Assembly: GCF_002898515.1 (NCBI RefSeq)
Contig: NZ_PPFX01000001.1
Span: 1-64,000, forward strand
Direction of reading: 5' to 3'
Length of the DNA: 64,000 bases
Source of the DNA: Geothermobacter hydrogeniphilus
GTDB lineage: Bacteria; Desulfobacterota; Desulfuromonadia; Desulfuromonadales; Geothermobacteraceae
Shown: in pieces, positions 35,696 to 43,782 of the stretch
Layout of the letters: every line of letters begins with the position of its first letter
Numbering within the stretch: position 1 is the stretch's first letter
Program-made: the position numbers and the translations under genes
The notes under the pieces: model-generated
Databases searched by the model: none
The model's input: the letters and a program-made list of their open reading frames with translations, nothing else
Told to the model about the DNA's origin: nothing

Positions 35696-35990
35696 GGCAT
35701 CCTTCTGTCCCTGAATCGGATTGTTGTGTGAATGTGGCGCAAACTTAAGGCCTGTTTGCGGTGTCGTCAACCCCCTTTTGGGGCTATAAAAACGTTTTAA
35801 ATCAAAATGTTGTCGATCATACCTGCGATTTGCGGCGCCGGCGGGCGCAGAGTGGAAATTATTTTTTCTTTATGTTTCGTTCTGAAACAGTGTCATGTTC
35901 TTCGGCCTCTTGCGTGACCGGGCAGGAGCGGGTACCTTAGGTCAAGGCCATGCAGAGGGGCGGGACCCGTGGCCGGGGAAAGGATAGCGC

Positions 35991-36746
35991 ATGGAAAAGC
36001 AAGCAGCCAAACGGTCCGTTCAAGGTATTGCCGGACTCTACAGTCGCAATGAGCTGAAAAAATTTCTTTCCGGTTACCTGCTGCTGATGGCGGTGGTCGA
36101 GGGCTTCATCTTCTTCGTCTGCTGGATCAGTTACCTGAGTCGCGGGCAGATGTTTTTCCCCTGGAAGGCTTACATCCTCGCATCCTTCCTTACTCCGGTC
36201 GCCATCACGTTTCTGCTGGGGGTGATTGTCTATGGCTTCAACCGCTACCTGTTCGCCCGTGACGAGACCTTTCCCGCGGCCGGAACGGTGTCCGACACGG
36301 AACGACAGCCGAACCGTTTTGACGAGGTGATGCGCAGCCTGCGCCAGGTTCCCTTCCTGGTGGCCTTGCTGCTGCTGGTGCTGGCCGGCGGCATTATCTA
36401 CAAGCTGGATGCGATTGTCGGCTATGTTGCCGACGCCGGGGCGCAGGCGGCAAACTATCTCTTTATCCTGCTGGCCGTGGTTCTCGGGGTGGCGGCCCTG
36501 GTAAGCCTGGTATGGATGGTCCTCAGCTACCGGTTGCGCTGCCGACGTCTCGACCTGCTGCACAAGTACCGCATGGAGATGCTGGAGCAGACCGGCATGG
36601 TGCTGCTGGAGGATGAGACGGTCATCGACCGCGATGGGCGGGTGGTGGAATATCCCGTCGGAGTCGGCACTCATCCGTCAAGGCGCGGTGATGACCTGGC
36701 TGTTCTGCCGGCCCTGCCCGGACGAAAGAGGGACGGGGAAAACTGA
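35991..36746 (+). CDS. Four-segment inner-membrane protein, unknown
   Basis: The 251-residue protein has four predicted membrane helices (about 25-50, 60-83, 120-140, 155-180; for example LLLMAVVEGFIFFVCWISYL and FILLAVVLGVAALVSLVWMV). A cytoplasmic-looking basic C-terminal region follows. It begins MEKQAAKRSVQGIAGLYSRN. I do not recognise the family. It is monocistronic by context, with the U32 gene converging downstream. Confidence 0.75.
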   Translation: MEKQAAKRSVQGIAGLYSRNELKKFLSGYLLLMAVVEGFIFFVCWISYLSRGQMFFPWKAYILASFLTPVAITFLLGVIVYGFNRYLFARDETFPAAGTVSDTERQPNRFDEVMRSLRQVPFLVALLLLVLAGGIIYKLDAIVGYVADAGAQAANYLFILLAVVLGVAALVSLVWMVLSYRLRCRRLDLLHKYRMEMLEQTGMVLLEDETVIDRDGRVVEYPVGVGTHPSRRGDDLAVLPALPGRKRDGEN

Positions 36747-36819
36747 GCCGTCGCGGGAGCCCGGAAGGGGTTCTCCCGCCCGTGGCTCTTCACAACCTTC
36801 GGGACGGCCTTGTCCCGGT

Positions 36820-39207
36820 TTATTCCATTCCAAAATCAAAATTGAAAACCGAAGTATTCGGCAGCGGATTTTCCTTCTGCAGGGCATTCAGGACCTGCTT
36901 GCCGCGGGGAGAGAAGGCGCCGAGGTGACTCAGGTCGACGGTCAGGCGTCGGATCCCGAGAGCCGCCAGGTCCTGCTGACGGTCGAGCAGGGAAAAGTCA
37001 GTTTCGCTGCTGAGGATGCTGACCCCGGAGCGCTGCTGGACACGGAAACGGTCGCCGCGGTCGGAGGAGATGCCGCCTTCTTTCTGCAGGTTCTTGAGCG
37101 GGATGCGACTGGTCAGCAGGGGGACGCTGGCGTAGACGGTCAGGTCGAGGGGCAGGCCGGTCGGGCGGCTGAAGAGGTCTGCCAGGTTGTCGCGGTCGTC
37201 CTCGATATAAGCCATGCCCCCGCTCAGGCCGAGTTCCCGCCAGGCCAGGGCCGCCTGGCTGTTGAGAATGAAGAGCCGGTAGCTGCCTTCGAGTTCGGCT
37301 TCGGGATAATCGTCGAAGAGTGGAAAGTGCCCGAGGTTGCCGAGTCGGAAGCGGCGGAACCCCTGTTCGTACAGGGTTCTGATCAGATCCTCCGTCTGTT
37401 GCCACTGGTCGTCAAGCAGGAGGAAAGGGAGATCCCAGACGATACGTTCCGTCTGGCGCCCCCAGCGGCCAGCCTGCTGCACGCCCTGAATGTTGCCGGC
37501 GGAGAGAGGTAGCAGCACCCGGTCGATGCCGTCCCGGGCCAGGATCTGCAGATCCCGGGCGTTGCCGAGGCCGAGGGTTGTCCGCCGCTCCTGTCCTGCC
37601 GGTTCCCCGCAGGCGAGCAGGGACCGGCGGGCCCGCTGCCGGGCGGAACTGTCGCGGTTTTGCCGCCGGAAGGAAAGCTGTTGCGCCAGCTGGGCATAGA
37701 ATTCCCGCCGGATCTGTTTCAACCGGCTGGGTGGGATCACCACCGGCGGCAGTTTGCGGCAGGTCAACTGCTCAAGCCGAAATCCGCTGCTGCCGGTCTG
37801 GGAAAAAGCGGCCCGCAGAGTTTCCCGGCTGAGCGGGTTGTCTTTTGCCGGGAAGGTCTCGACCTCGAAACGCGCGGTATGTTCGATTCCGGCCAGCTCG
37901 GCGGTCAGTTGCAGGCTGTGGTTGTCCGGCATCAGGATCCGCAGGATGAGCGCTGTCGGCTCAGTGGAAATCCGGTCCAGTCGTTTGCGGCAGGCGGCTT
38001 CGCTGAGGGTGAAGGCCTGTCGGGACGAGACCTTGAAAACTGCGTCGCCGACCTGAAAACGGTCGGCAAAGGGGGTCGGGACATTGACCTGACTGCCGGC
38101 CGCCGCCTGTTTGACCGGTCGTTTGCCGAGCTGAAGGGTGCGGACGGTGAACGCGGTTCCGGGGCGGTCGCTGGCCGGCTGGACGCGCAACCGGTCTCCG
38201 GCCTGCAGCAGATCGCGGGTTTTGAAGCCGATCTGGCGACCACGGACCTGAGAAATGTTTCCCAGCCAGCGGCCGGTGGCGCCGCGCAGGTTGGGCGAGA
38301 CGATGTCAACCGGAGCCGGCCCGGTGAGAAAACCTCTGGTCGGCGGTCGGCCGAAGGCTTCCTTGAGCAGCAGTTTGGCTTCCTTGAGAGCGTCCTGACG
38401 GTGGTTGTGGTCGGCGTCGAGAACCATGCGGTAGGCGCTGACCACGTTGTGAACGTACTCGGCGCTCTTCATCCGGCCCTCGATTTTCAGCGAGCAGATG
38501 CCGGCGGCGATCAGCTCCGGCAGCAGGTCGATGGCCGAGAGATCGTTGGGAGAGAAGAAATAGCCGTCCTTGCCGCGTTGGCGGTAGCGGCGTCGGCAGG
38601 GCTGGGTGCAGCGGCCGCGGTTGCCGCTCTGGCCGCCGAGAAAGGATGAAAAATAGCACTGGCCGGAGAAGGAGAAGCAAAGCGCGCCGTGGATGAAGTG
38701 TTCCAGCTCAAGATGGGTTTGACGGCGGATCGCGGTGATTTCGTCGAGGGTCAGTTCGCGTGCCAGCACCCCGCGGGCGAAGCCCATCCGTTCGAGCATT
38801 TTCACCCCGGCGGCGTTATGGACGGTCATCTGTGTCGAAGCGTGCAGCTCCAGCTTGGGAAAGTGTTCGCGGGCCAGCTTCCAGACCGCGAGATCCTGCA
38901 GGATCAGTCCGTCGACACCGATCTGGTCGAGAGTGGCCAGGGTGTCGACCAGTTCAGGCAGTTCCCGCTCCTTGACCAGGGTGTTGAGGGTGACGTAGAG
39001 CCTGCGTCCGGCCGCGTGCTGGGCGGCGGACATCTTCTCCAGATCGGTGACGTTGAAGTTCTTCGCCTTGGCACGAGCTGAAAAGGCCTTGAGCCCGCAG
39101 TAGACGGCATCGGCACCGGCCTCGGCGGCGGCGAAAAAGGCTTCGAGGCTGCCGGCCGGGGCGAGCAGCTCGGGGCGGGTAGGGGAGGGTGACTTTCGGT
39201 CGGTCAT
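36820..39207 (-). CDS. U32-family peptidase (RlhA-like)
   Basis: The 795-residue protein has an N-terminal U32 TIM-barrel (ELLAPAGSLEAFFAAAEAGADAVYCG; LHASTQMTVHN; FIHGALCFSFSGQCYFSS). The conserved cysteine set GRCTQPCRRRY lies near residue 200. A linker and the DUF3656-type C-terminal module follow (about 380-500 onwards). Relatives such as RlhA hydroxylate 23S rRNA rather than cleave collagen, so an RNA-modification role is likely by homology. Length fits the long RlhA form. Confidence 0.9.
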   Translation of the reverse strand: MTDRKSPSPTRPELLAPAGSLEAFFAAAEAGADAVYCGLKAFSARAKAKNFNVTDLEKMSAAQHAAGRRLYVTLNTLVKERELPELVDTLATLDQIGVDGLILQDLAVWKLAREHFPKLELHASTQMTVHNAAGVKMLERMGFARGVLARELTLDEITAIRRQTHLELEHFIHGALCFSFSGQCYFSSFLGGQSGNRGRCTQPCRRRYRQRGKDGYFFSPNDLSAIDLLPELIAAGICSLKIEGRMKSAEYVHNVVSAYRMVLDADHNHRQDALKEAKLLLKEAFGRPPTRGFLTGPAPVDIVSPNLRGATGRWLGNISQVRGRQIGFKTRDLLQAGDRLRVQPASDRPGTAFTVRTLQLGKRPVKQAAAGSQVNVPTPFADRFQVGDAVFKVSSRQAFTLSEAACRKRLDRISTEPTALILRILMPDNHSLQLTAELAGIEHTARFEVETFPAKDNPLSRETLRAAFSQTGSSGFRLEQLTCRKLPPVVIPPSRLKQIRREFYAQLAQQLSFRRQNRDSSARQRARRSLLACGEPAGQERRTTLGLGNARDLQILARDGIDRVLLPLSAGNIQGVQQAGRWGRQTERIVWDLPFLLLDDQWQQTEDLIRTLYEQGFRRFRLGNLGHFPLFDDYPEAELEGSYRLFILNSQAALAWRELGLSGGMAYIEDDRDNLADLFSRPTGLPLDLTVYASVPLLTSRIPLKNLQKEGGISSDRGDRFRVQQRSGVSILSSETDFSLLDRQQDLAALGIRRLTVDLSHLGAFSPRGKQVLNALQKENPLPNTSVFNFDFGME

Positions 39208-39260
39208 GGAAGGCCTGATTTTGGGCTGCCAAGAGCGCCAAGAAGGTCAAAAACTCATTT

Positions 39261-39370
39261 AACGGAGAGACGGAGAGGGGCTGAGGCAGAGAGAAAATCT
39301 TTGGGGTTTTAAAACCAAAAACTGCCTTTGATTTTCTCTGCACCCTCTCTCTCAGCGACTCTCCGTTAAA
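39261..39370. repeat. Family B palindrome
   Basis: Arms AACGGAGAGACGGAGAG and CTCTCTCAGCGACTCTCCGTT enclose a short loop with GGTTTTAAAACC. Wider flanks (GCCAAGAA/TTCTTGGC) extend the symmetry. It resembles the elements at 3294 and 4422. Confidence 0.8.
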
Positions 39371-39405
39371 AAAGGTTTTCTTGGCGGCAAGCTTGTAGTG
39401 ACGAA

Positions 39406-39431
39406 AAAACCGGACGTTCCCGCCCGGTTTT
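39406..39431 (-). terminator. Terminator for radC (minus strand)
   Basis: The stem AAAACCGG/CCGGTTTT has a ten-base loop. Read on the minus strand it is followed by a T-run (TTTTTTCG), as expected downstream of radC. Confidence 0.65.
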
Positions 39432-39496
39432 GTTTGAGTCAAGGTAGCACAGCCTGCCGGGGGCGGGCAAGCGAGGGTGTTAAAAATCAGGGTCCC

Positions 39497-39619
39497 CAGG
39501 CTGAGCAAAAATGTCCAGATGCAAGGCGTCCGCACCCCCGCGGAATAAGGCGTACCGGAAGGTACGTCGTTGACGCGGGGGAAGGACAACGCCGCAGATG
39601 GGCGTTTTTGCTCAGCCTG
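39497..39619 (-). repeat. Family A palindrome, left of radC
   Basis: This 123-base imperfect palindrome, read on the minus strand, matches the copies at 911 and 40321 (AAAACGCCCATCTGCGGCG, centre CGTACCTTCCGGTACGCC). It is inverted relative to the copy at 40321, so the two bracket radC. Confidence 0.85.
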
Positions 39620-39623
39620 CCTG

Positions 39624-40304
39624 CTACAGCCCGCGGTCGGCGAAGCTGATATAGTCGCCGTTGCCGATGATGATGTGATCAAGCACCCGTACCCCCATCA
39701 GCTCGCCGGCCTGCCGCAGGCGGGTGGTGAGGTCGATATCCTCGCGGCTCGGGGTCGGATCACCGGAAGGGTGGTTGTGGATAAACAGGACGGCTGCCGC
39801 CGATTCCCGCACCACCGGGGCGAAGACTTCACGTGGATGGACAATGCTGGCGGTCAGGCTGCCTTCGGAGATCTGCACTTCGCGGATCACCCGGTTCTTG
39901 GCGTCGAGCAGCAGGGTCAGAAAAACCTCTTTCTTCCGGTCGCGCAACCGCTCGTGGTAATGCCGGTAGACATCTTGGGAGCAGCTGTAACGTTCCCCGG
40001 GTCTCAGCGGCGCGGCGCTGAAACGTCGGGCCAGCTCAAAAACGCCGAGCAGTTCGGCGGTCTTGGCCGGCCCGATACCTTTCTGCTGCTGCAACTCCCG
40101 GCTACCGGCCGCGGCCAGCTCCCGCAGGCTGCCGAAACGTGTCAGCAGGCTGCGGGCCTGGTCCAGCGCGCTGGTGCCGCTGGCGGCGTCGCCGGTGCGA
40201 AGCACCAGGGCCAGCAGTTCGGCGTCGCTCAGTCGTTCCGCGCCCTGTTGCAGCAGTTTCTCTCGCGGCCGCTCATCCTCGGGCCAGTCCTTGATCGAGC
40301 GCAT
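39624..40304 (-). CDS. radC: RadC-family JAB-domain protein
   Basis: From ATG 40304 (MRSIKDWPEDERPREKLL) the protein has 226 residues. It has an N-terminal helix-hairpin-helix region (QQKGIGPAKTAELL) and the C-terminal JAB/MPN domain with the metal motif HNHPSGDPTPSRED. The historic DNA-repair role is disputed; the family is often linked to mobile DNA. The AAGGAGGG ribosome site lies upstream. Family A palindromes flank the gene on both sides in inverted orientation, and its promoter region is occupied by one of them. Confidence 0.93.
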   Translation of the reverse strand: MRSIKDWPEDERPREKLLQQGAERLSDAELLALVLRTGDAASGTSALDQARSLLTRFGSLRELAAAGSRELQQQKGIGPAKTAELLGVFELARRFSAAPLRPGERYSCSQDVYRHYHERLRDRKKEVFLTLLLDAKNRVIREVQISEGSLTASIVHPREVFAPVVRESAAAVLFIHNHPSGDPTPSREDIDLTTRLRQAGELMGVRVLDHIIIGNGDYISFADRGL

Positions 40305-40320
40305 CCATGCCCTCCTTGGA

Positions 40321-40436
40321 CAGGCTGATGCAAAACGCCCGTCTGCTTTGTCCTCCCCCGCGTCAACGACGGACCTTCCGGTACGCCTTATTCCGGGGGG
40401 CGGACGTCCTGCATCCGGACCTTTTTGCTCAGCCTG
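40321..40436 (+). repeat. Family A palindrome, right of radC
   Basis: This 116-base imperfect palindrome is bounded by CAGGCTGATGCAAAACGCCC and CTTTTTGCTCAGCCTG. Its centre is GGACCTTCCGGTACGCC. It is oriented like the copy at 911 and opposite to 39497-39619. Confidence 0.85.
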
Positions 40437-40526
40437 AATCACGTGTCTTTTTCAACATCCTGTCAGGTCAATTGTCGGCGATGATTCTAGCACCTTGCGA
40501 ACCGGCGTCAAGGAGACTTCCGTTGC

Positions 40527-41018
40527 CTATTCCCGGACATAGATGTCGATATCGGTTTCGTGCACCATGCCCATGGTGTGGGCATATTCCGATTCGATCA
40601 GGGCGCAGTGCTGGCGGGTTTCATGCGCGGCGCGTTCAAGCGTCTGGCGGGCCACCGGGTCGATAACGCGGGCGGCCGTCATCCGCAGCATCCGTTCGAT
40701 ATCCTCTTCTTCGCTCAGTGCCAACTCCCGGGCCCGGCGTTCATGGACATCGGGATGGGCCGTCAGCTCCCTGATCAGGGCCGCGTCCGGAGAGGGCGGC
40801 AACGCCATGAACTGGTCGAAATCTCCCAGATCATGACCGTTGTAGAGGTGGAAGAAACGGCCGAGATTGCCGTGTACCTCTTCAGCCAGACGCTGAAAGA
40901 CCTTGCGGCCAAGGGGGTTGGTGACCCGTTCGGCGGCCAGCAGGTAGAAATCGTAAAGAGTCTTCTTGGTCCTGATGATCAGACGAAGGACTTCCTGGAT
41001 TTTCATCTCCTGGGGCAT
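40527..41018 (-). CDS. Ferritin-like/rubrerythrin-fold protein
   Basis: The 163-residue all-helical protein has ferritin-like spacing of Glu and His (YDFYLLAAERVTN; EEVHGNLGRFFHLY; ETRQHCALIESEYAHTMG), suggesting a di-metal site. The end reads VHETDIDIYVRE. ATG 41018 (MPQEMKIQEVL) follows AAGGAGGTTGTCC; an in-frame TTG two codons earlier is less likely. A decayed partial copy lies at 41669-41852, beyond the cytochrome gene. Peroxide or iron handling is a family-based guess. Confidence 0.8.
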   Translation of the reverse strand: MPQEMKIQEVLRLIIRTKKTLYDFYLLAAERVTNPLGRKVFQRLAEEVHGNLGRFFHLYNGHDLGDFDQFMALPPSPDAALIRELTAHPDVHERRARELALSEEEDIERMLRMTAARVIDPVARQTLERAAHETRQHCALIESEYAHTMGMVHETDIDIYVRE

Positions 41019-41118
41019 GGACAACCTCCTTTCCTGGCTGTGGATGGATTACTTCAAGTATGCCTGAAGGAGGAGGGAGAGCAAGGAAGTACAGGAATTA
41101 TAATGGATTAATAAGAAA

Positions 41119-41143
41119 AGGGACCGGCTGGTTGCCGGTCCCT
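41119..41143 (-). terminator. Terminator for the cytochrome gene (minus strand)
   Basis: The stem AGGGACCGGC/GCCGGTCCCT has a short loop and is followed on the minus strand by CTTTTCTTATT. It ends transcription of the 41663-41196 gene before the ferritin-like gene. Confidence 0.75.
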
Positions 41144-41195
41144 GAGATGCTTGTATGACGCCCGAGATTAATCACAGGCGTTCCGTCGACCGGAT

Positions 41196-41663
41196 TTATT
41201 TCAGCGCCTTACCGCTGAAGATGCCGAGAACACTCTGTTCCTTGGGAGAAAGCCTGGCTCCGAAGCGGATCATCTTCTGTTGGATCTCGTCAAGATTCCG
41301 GCCGGCAGCCAGCGCCTGGTCGATGCGTTGCCGATTGTGACAGCCGGTGCAGCGGGTATTGATGATCCGGTTGACTTCGGCGAACTGGTCATTGCCCCAG
41401 TAGGCGATCAGCAGTTCTTTCTCGGCGGGGGTCAGGTCGGCGCCGAGGACACCCATCCGTTCGAGGATGGCGGCGGCGTCGTCGCGGCGGGTCAGGGCCT
41501 TGTCGATCCGTTCACGGGTATGGCAGACGGTACACTTGTTGTCGATGATTTTCTGGAATTCCAGCATGCCGCGATCGGTGGAAAGGGCGCCAAGATGTTG
41601 AGACTGCTGGGCGGCGAAAGCCGGAGCGGCTGTCAATAGCAGGATCACGAACAGAAAACGCAT
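41196..41663 (-). CDS. Periplasmic diheme c-type cytochrome
   Basis: The 155-residue protein has a signal peptide (MRFLFVILLLTAAPAFA). Two CXXCH haem sites follow, in repeated contexts: NKCTVCHTRERIDKAL (Cys44, Cys47, His48) and TRCTGCHNRQRIDQAL (Cys105, Cys108, His109). The two halves are clearly an internal duplication. Role in electron transfer; partners unknown. The nearby ferritin-like gene and its decayed copy suggest a former redox or iron locus. Confidence 0.92.
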   Translation of the reverse strand: MRFLFVILLLTAAPAFAAQQSQHLGALSTDRGMLEFQKIIDNKCTVCHTRERIDKALTRRDDAAAILERMGVLGADLTPAEKELLIAYWGNDQFAEVNRIINTRCTGCHNRQRIDQALAAGRNLDEIQQKMIRFGARLSPKEQSVLGIFSGKALK

Positions 41664-41668
41664 GTCGG

Positions 41669-41852
41669 TTACTCCCTGACGAAGGTGTCAATGTCGGTTG
41701 CGTGGACCATGCTCGTCACGGTGGGTGCATTCCGACGCGATGGTCCGGTCATGGTCGTCGGTACTGATTTCTGCGGCCCCGATGCCGTCATCCATGACAT
41801 TTTTTCGGTCTGGATGATGCCGCGGATGGCTTCTGCGGGTTGAATCTCCGGG
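41669..41852 (-). pseudogene. Decayed fragment of the ferritin-like gene
   Basis: On the minus strand the sequence reads EIQPAEAIRGIIQTEK, then a frame break, ASECTH, another shift, and VHATDIDTFVRE-stop. These match the N-terminus (KIQEVLRLIIRTKK) and C-terminus (ESEYAH...VHETDIDIYVRE-stop) of the intact gene at 40527-41018, with most of the middle deleted. The nucleotide match at the 3' end is close. It is a degraded paralogue. Confidence 0.7.
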
Positions 41853-41875
41853 GCACGGGGTCTTTCTGGTCCAGG

Positions 41876-43186
41876 TCAGGGTGCGGCAATGAGACTCAAT
41901 TTTTTGTCGATGTTGTTGCGCACCCAGTTGCGGTCCCACCATTCCACCGGGTTGACCGGCAGGCCGTTGAGGATCAGGCCGAAATGGAGATGATCGCCAC
42001 CGGCCAGGCCGGTGGCGCCGGTGCGGGCGATCTCCTGGCCTTTTTTCACCAGGTCGCCGGCGGCAACTTCGATATTGCTGAGGTGGCCGTAGAGGCTCAT
42101 CAGCCCAAGACCGTGGTCGATGATGATGCATTGGCCGTAAATGCCGAACTCCTCGGCCAGCACCACCCGACCGCTGTTGGCGGCGACCACCGGTCCCCGG
42201 GCGACCGAGGCGATGTCGACTCCGAGATGGACCTGACGGTCGATCTTCCTGCCGTTGTGGTAGTAGGTGCGGGCCGTGGCGAAGGGTTCACGATTGGTCC
42301 CTTTGGGACGCAGGAAGGCCCCTTCCCAGAGCGGCTTCGGTTCCGTCTGGGCGACAAATTCCTGCAGTCGGGCCCGGTTCTGCTGCCGCAGTTCACGGTT
42401 GACGCGAATGAAGATCTGCAGCAGATCGGCGGTTTCCGGGAAGTACTGCTGGAAGTCGGGCATCTTGGCTTCGAGAAAACGGTTGCTGATATTGATTTTT
42501 GCCTTGTGTAATGCGCGGGCATTGATGTGGTGGTAGAAACCACTGCGTCGCTGGTTGCCGGCCAGGTCTTCGGCGCTCAGGCGCGGCACCAGTTTTTTCG
42601 GACTCAGGTCGTAGGGAGCGGCGAACAGGCAAGCATAGCTGCCGTCTTCCTGCTGGTACGCCGGGAAAAAGAGATCGTCGATCTGGACTCCGGTGCGGGT
42701 GACCGTTTCGTTGACCTTGAAGATGATCAGTCCGCTGCCGCCCTGATTGAGATTATGGCTGCGGCTGAGGACCGAGATCCTCGGTGGTTTGCTGTCGAAT
42801 TCGAGGATGAAGCTGCGGTTGCCGGTGTTGCCCTGGCCGAAATGGTAAATCGAGCGGTCTCCGGCGGTGACGCGGATTTCCAGCGGACCGTTGTTCAGCT
42901 TGATCCCCGCCAGAGACAGCTGTTGACGGTGCTGGTAACTTCCGGGCGGCAATTCCTGGCTGTAGAGGGCGATCTGCTTGCTGCCCTGAACCAGCAGCAC
43001 GTCGACCTGTTTCAGTCCCGAAGCCTGGTCGGTCAGAGTCAACTGCAGGGGTTTACGGCTTGAAACCGGACCGGATGCCGGAGTCAGGGAAATTTCCGGA
43101 CCGTCGGTGTCGCGAAAATAGTAGACGCCGCCGGCAACCAGGGCGATAAGCAGGACGAACAACAGAACAACACTAGGGGTGCGCAA
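41876..43186 (-). CDS. M23-family metallopeptidase, membrane-anchored
   Basis: The 436-residue protein has an N-terminal transmembrane anchor (VVLLFVLLIALVAGGVYYF). Beta-rich regions (about 30-220) and a C-terminal lysostaphin-like M23 domain follow, with VHLGVDIA and GGDHLHFGLIL supplying His/Asp zinc ligands. Such proteins trim peptidoglycan or activate amidases. The GDHLHFG motif is intact, so catalysis is likely. The gap upstream, 43187-43413, contains a small CTCATAGCT/AGCTATGGG palindrome. Confidence 0.92.
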   Translation of the reverse strand: MRTPSVVLLFVLLIALVAGGVYYFRDTDGPEISLTPASGPVSSRKPLQLTLTDQASGLKQVDVLLVQGSKQIALYSQELPPGSYQHRQQLSLAGIKLNNGPLEIRVTAGDRSIYHFGQGNTGNRSFILEFDSKPPRISVLSRSHNLNQGGSGLIIFKVNETVTRTGVQIDDLFFPAYQQEDGSYACLFAAPYDLSPKKLVPRLSAEDLAGNQRRSGFYHHINARALHKAKINISNRFLEAKMPDFQQYFPETADLLQIFIRVNRELRQQNRARLQEFVAQTEPKPLWEGAFLRPKGTNREPFATARTYYHNGRKIDRQVHLGVDIASVARGPVVAANSGRVVLAEEFGIYGQCIIIDHGLGLMSLYGHLSNIEVAAGDLVKKGQEIARTGATGLAGGDHLHFGLILNGLPVNPVEWWDRNWVRNNIDKKLSLIAAP

Positions 43187-43413
43187 CAGAAAATCTCCTT
43201 ACAGCATAGGATGTCACCCGAGAGCGGGTGTCAGGATGGCAACGGCAGCAAGTATAGCGCCGGGGAATGGTTTTGCCACTGTGCGAATTCGCAACGGATG
43301 GATCCCCGGAGCCTGTCGGATAATTCGAACTGAAGCGAAAATTTGAGCGTTTGAGAACAGGTTTCAGCTCGTTTGCAGCCTCATAGCTGTAGCTATGGGG
43401 CAAAAAGGATCTC

Positions 43414-43782
43414 CTAGCTCTCCGATTCCCGGACCCAGTTGTTGATGATGTCGGTGGCAGCTTCGGAAATATCGATGAATTTCAGCCCCATGCCGGGATC
43501 ATAGCGGCTGTCGGGATGATAGGGACGTTTCCAGACCACCTCGCATTCACAGCGTACCGATTCTTTACGCGGCGGCGGCAGGGGGATGTCGACGATCACG
43601 CGACTGCCGGGCTCCAGGGGATTGACTGTGGCGATGAACATGCCGCCGCGGCTGAGGTTCTTGCTGTAACCGAAAAAGACCTCACGCGCGTCTTCCAGCC
43701 TTACTTTGCGTACCAGCAACGGCGCCCGCAGGGTGCGGCGCAAATCGGCCTGTACCGGCGCATCGGCTTTCCGCTCGGTCAT
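43414..43782 (-). CDS. PilZ-domain protein
   Basis: The 122-residue protein has the PilZ c-di-GMP signature as RRTLRAP (degenerate RxxxR) and YSKNLSRGGMFIAT ([D/N]xSxxG). A beta-barrel with PGMGLKFIDIS follows. It probably binds cyclic di-GMP and acts through partners. ATG 43782 overlaps the TGA of the glycosyltransferase gene by four bases (ATGA), so the two are translationally coupled. The upstream 11-codon extension lacks family similarity. Confidence 0.87.
   Translation of the reverse strand: MTERKADAPVQADLRRTLRAPLLVRKVRLEDAREVFFGYSKNLSRGGMFIATVNPLEPGSRVIVDIPLPPPRKESVRCECEVVWKRPYHPDSRYDPGMGLKFIDISEAATDIINNWVRESES

Noticed and set aside
41688-42131. Separate minus-strand gene between the M23 and cytochrome genes
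   Set aside because: Part overlaps the M23 gene, and the rest is the frameshifted ferritin-like remnant.
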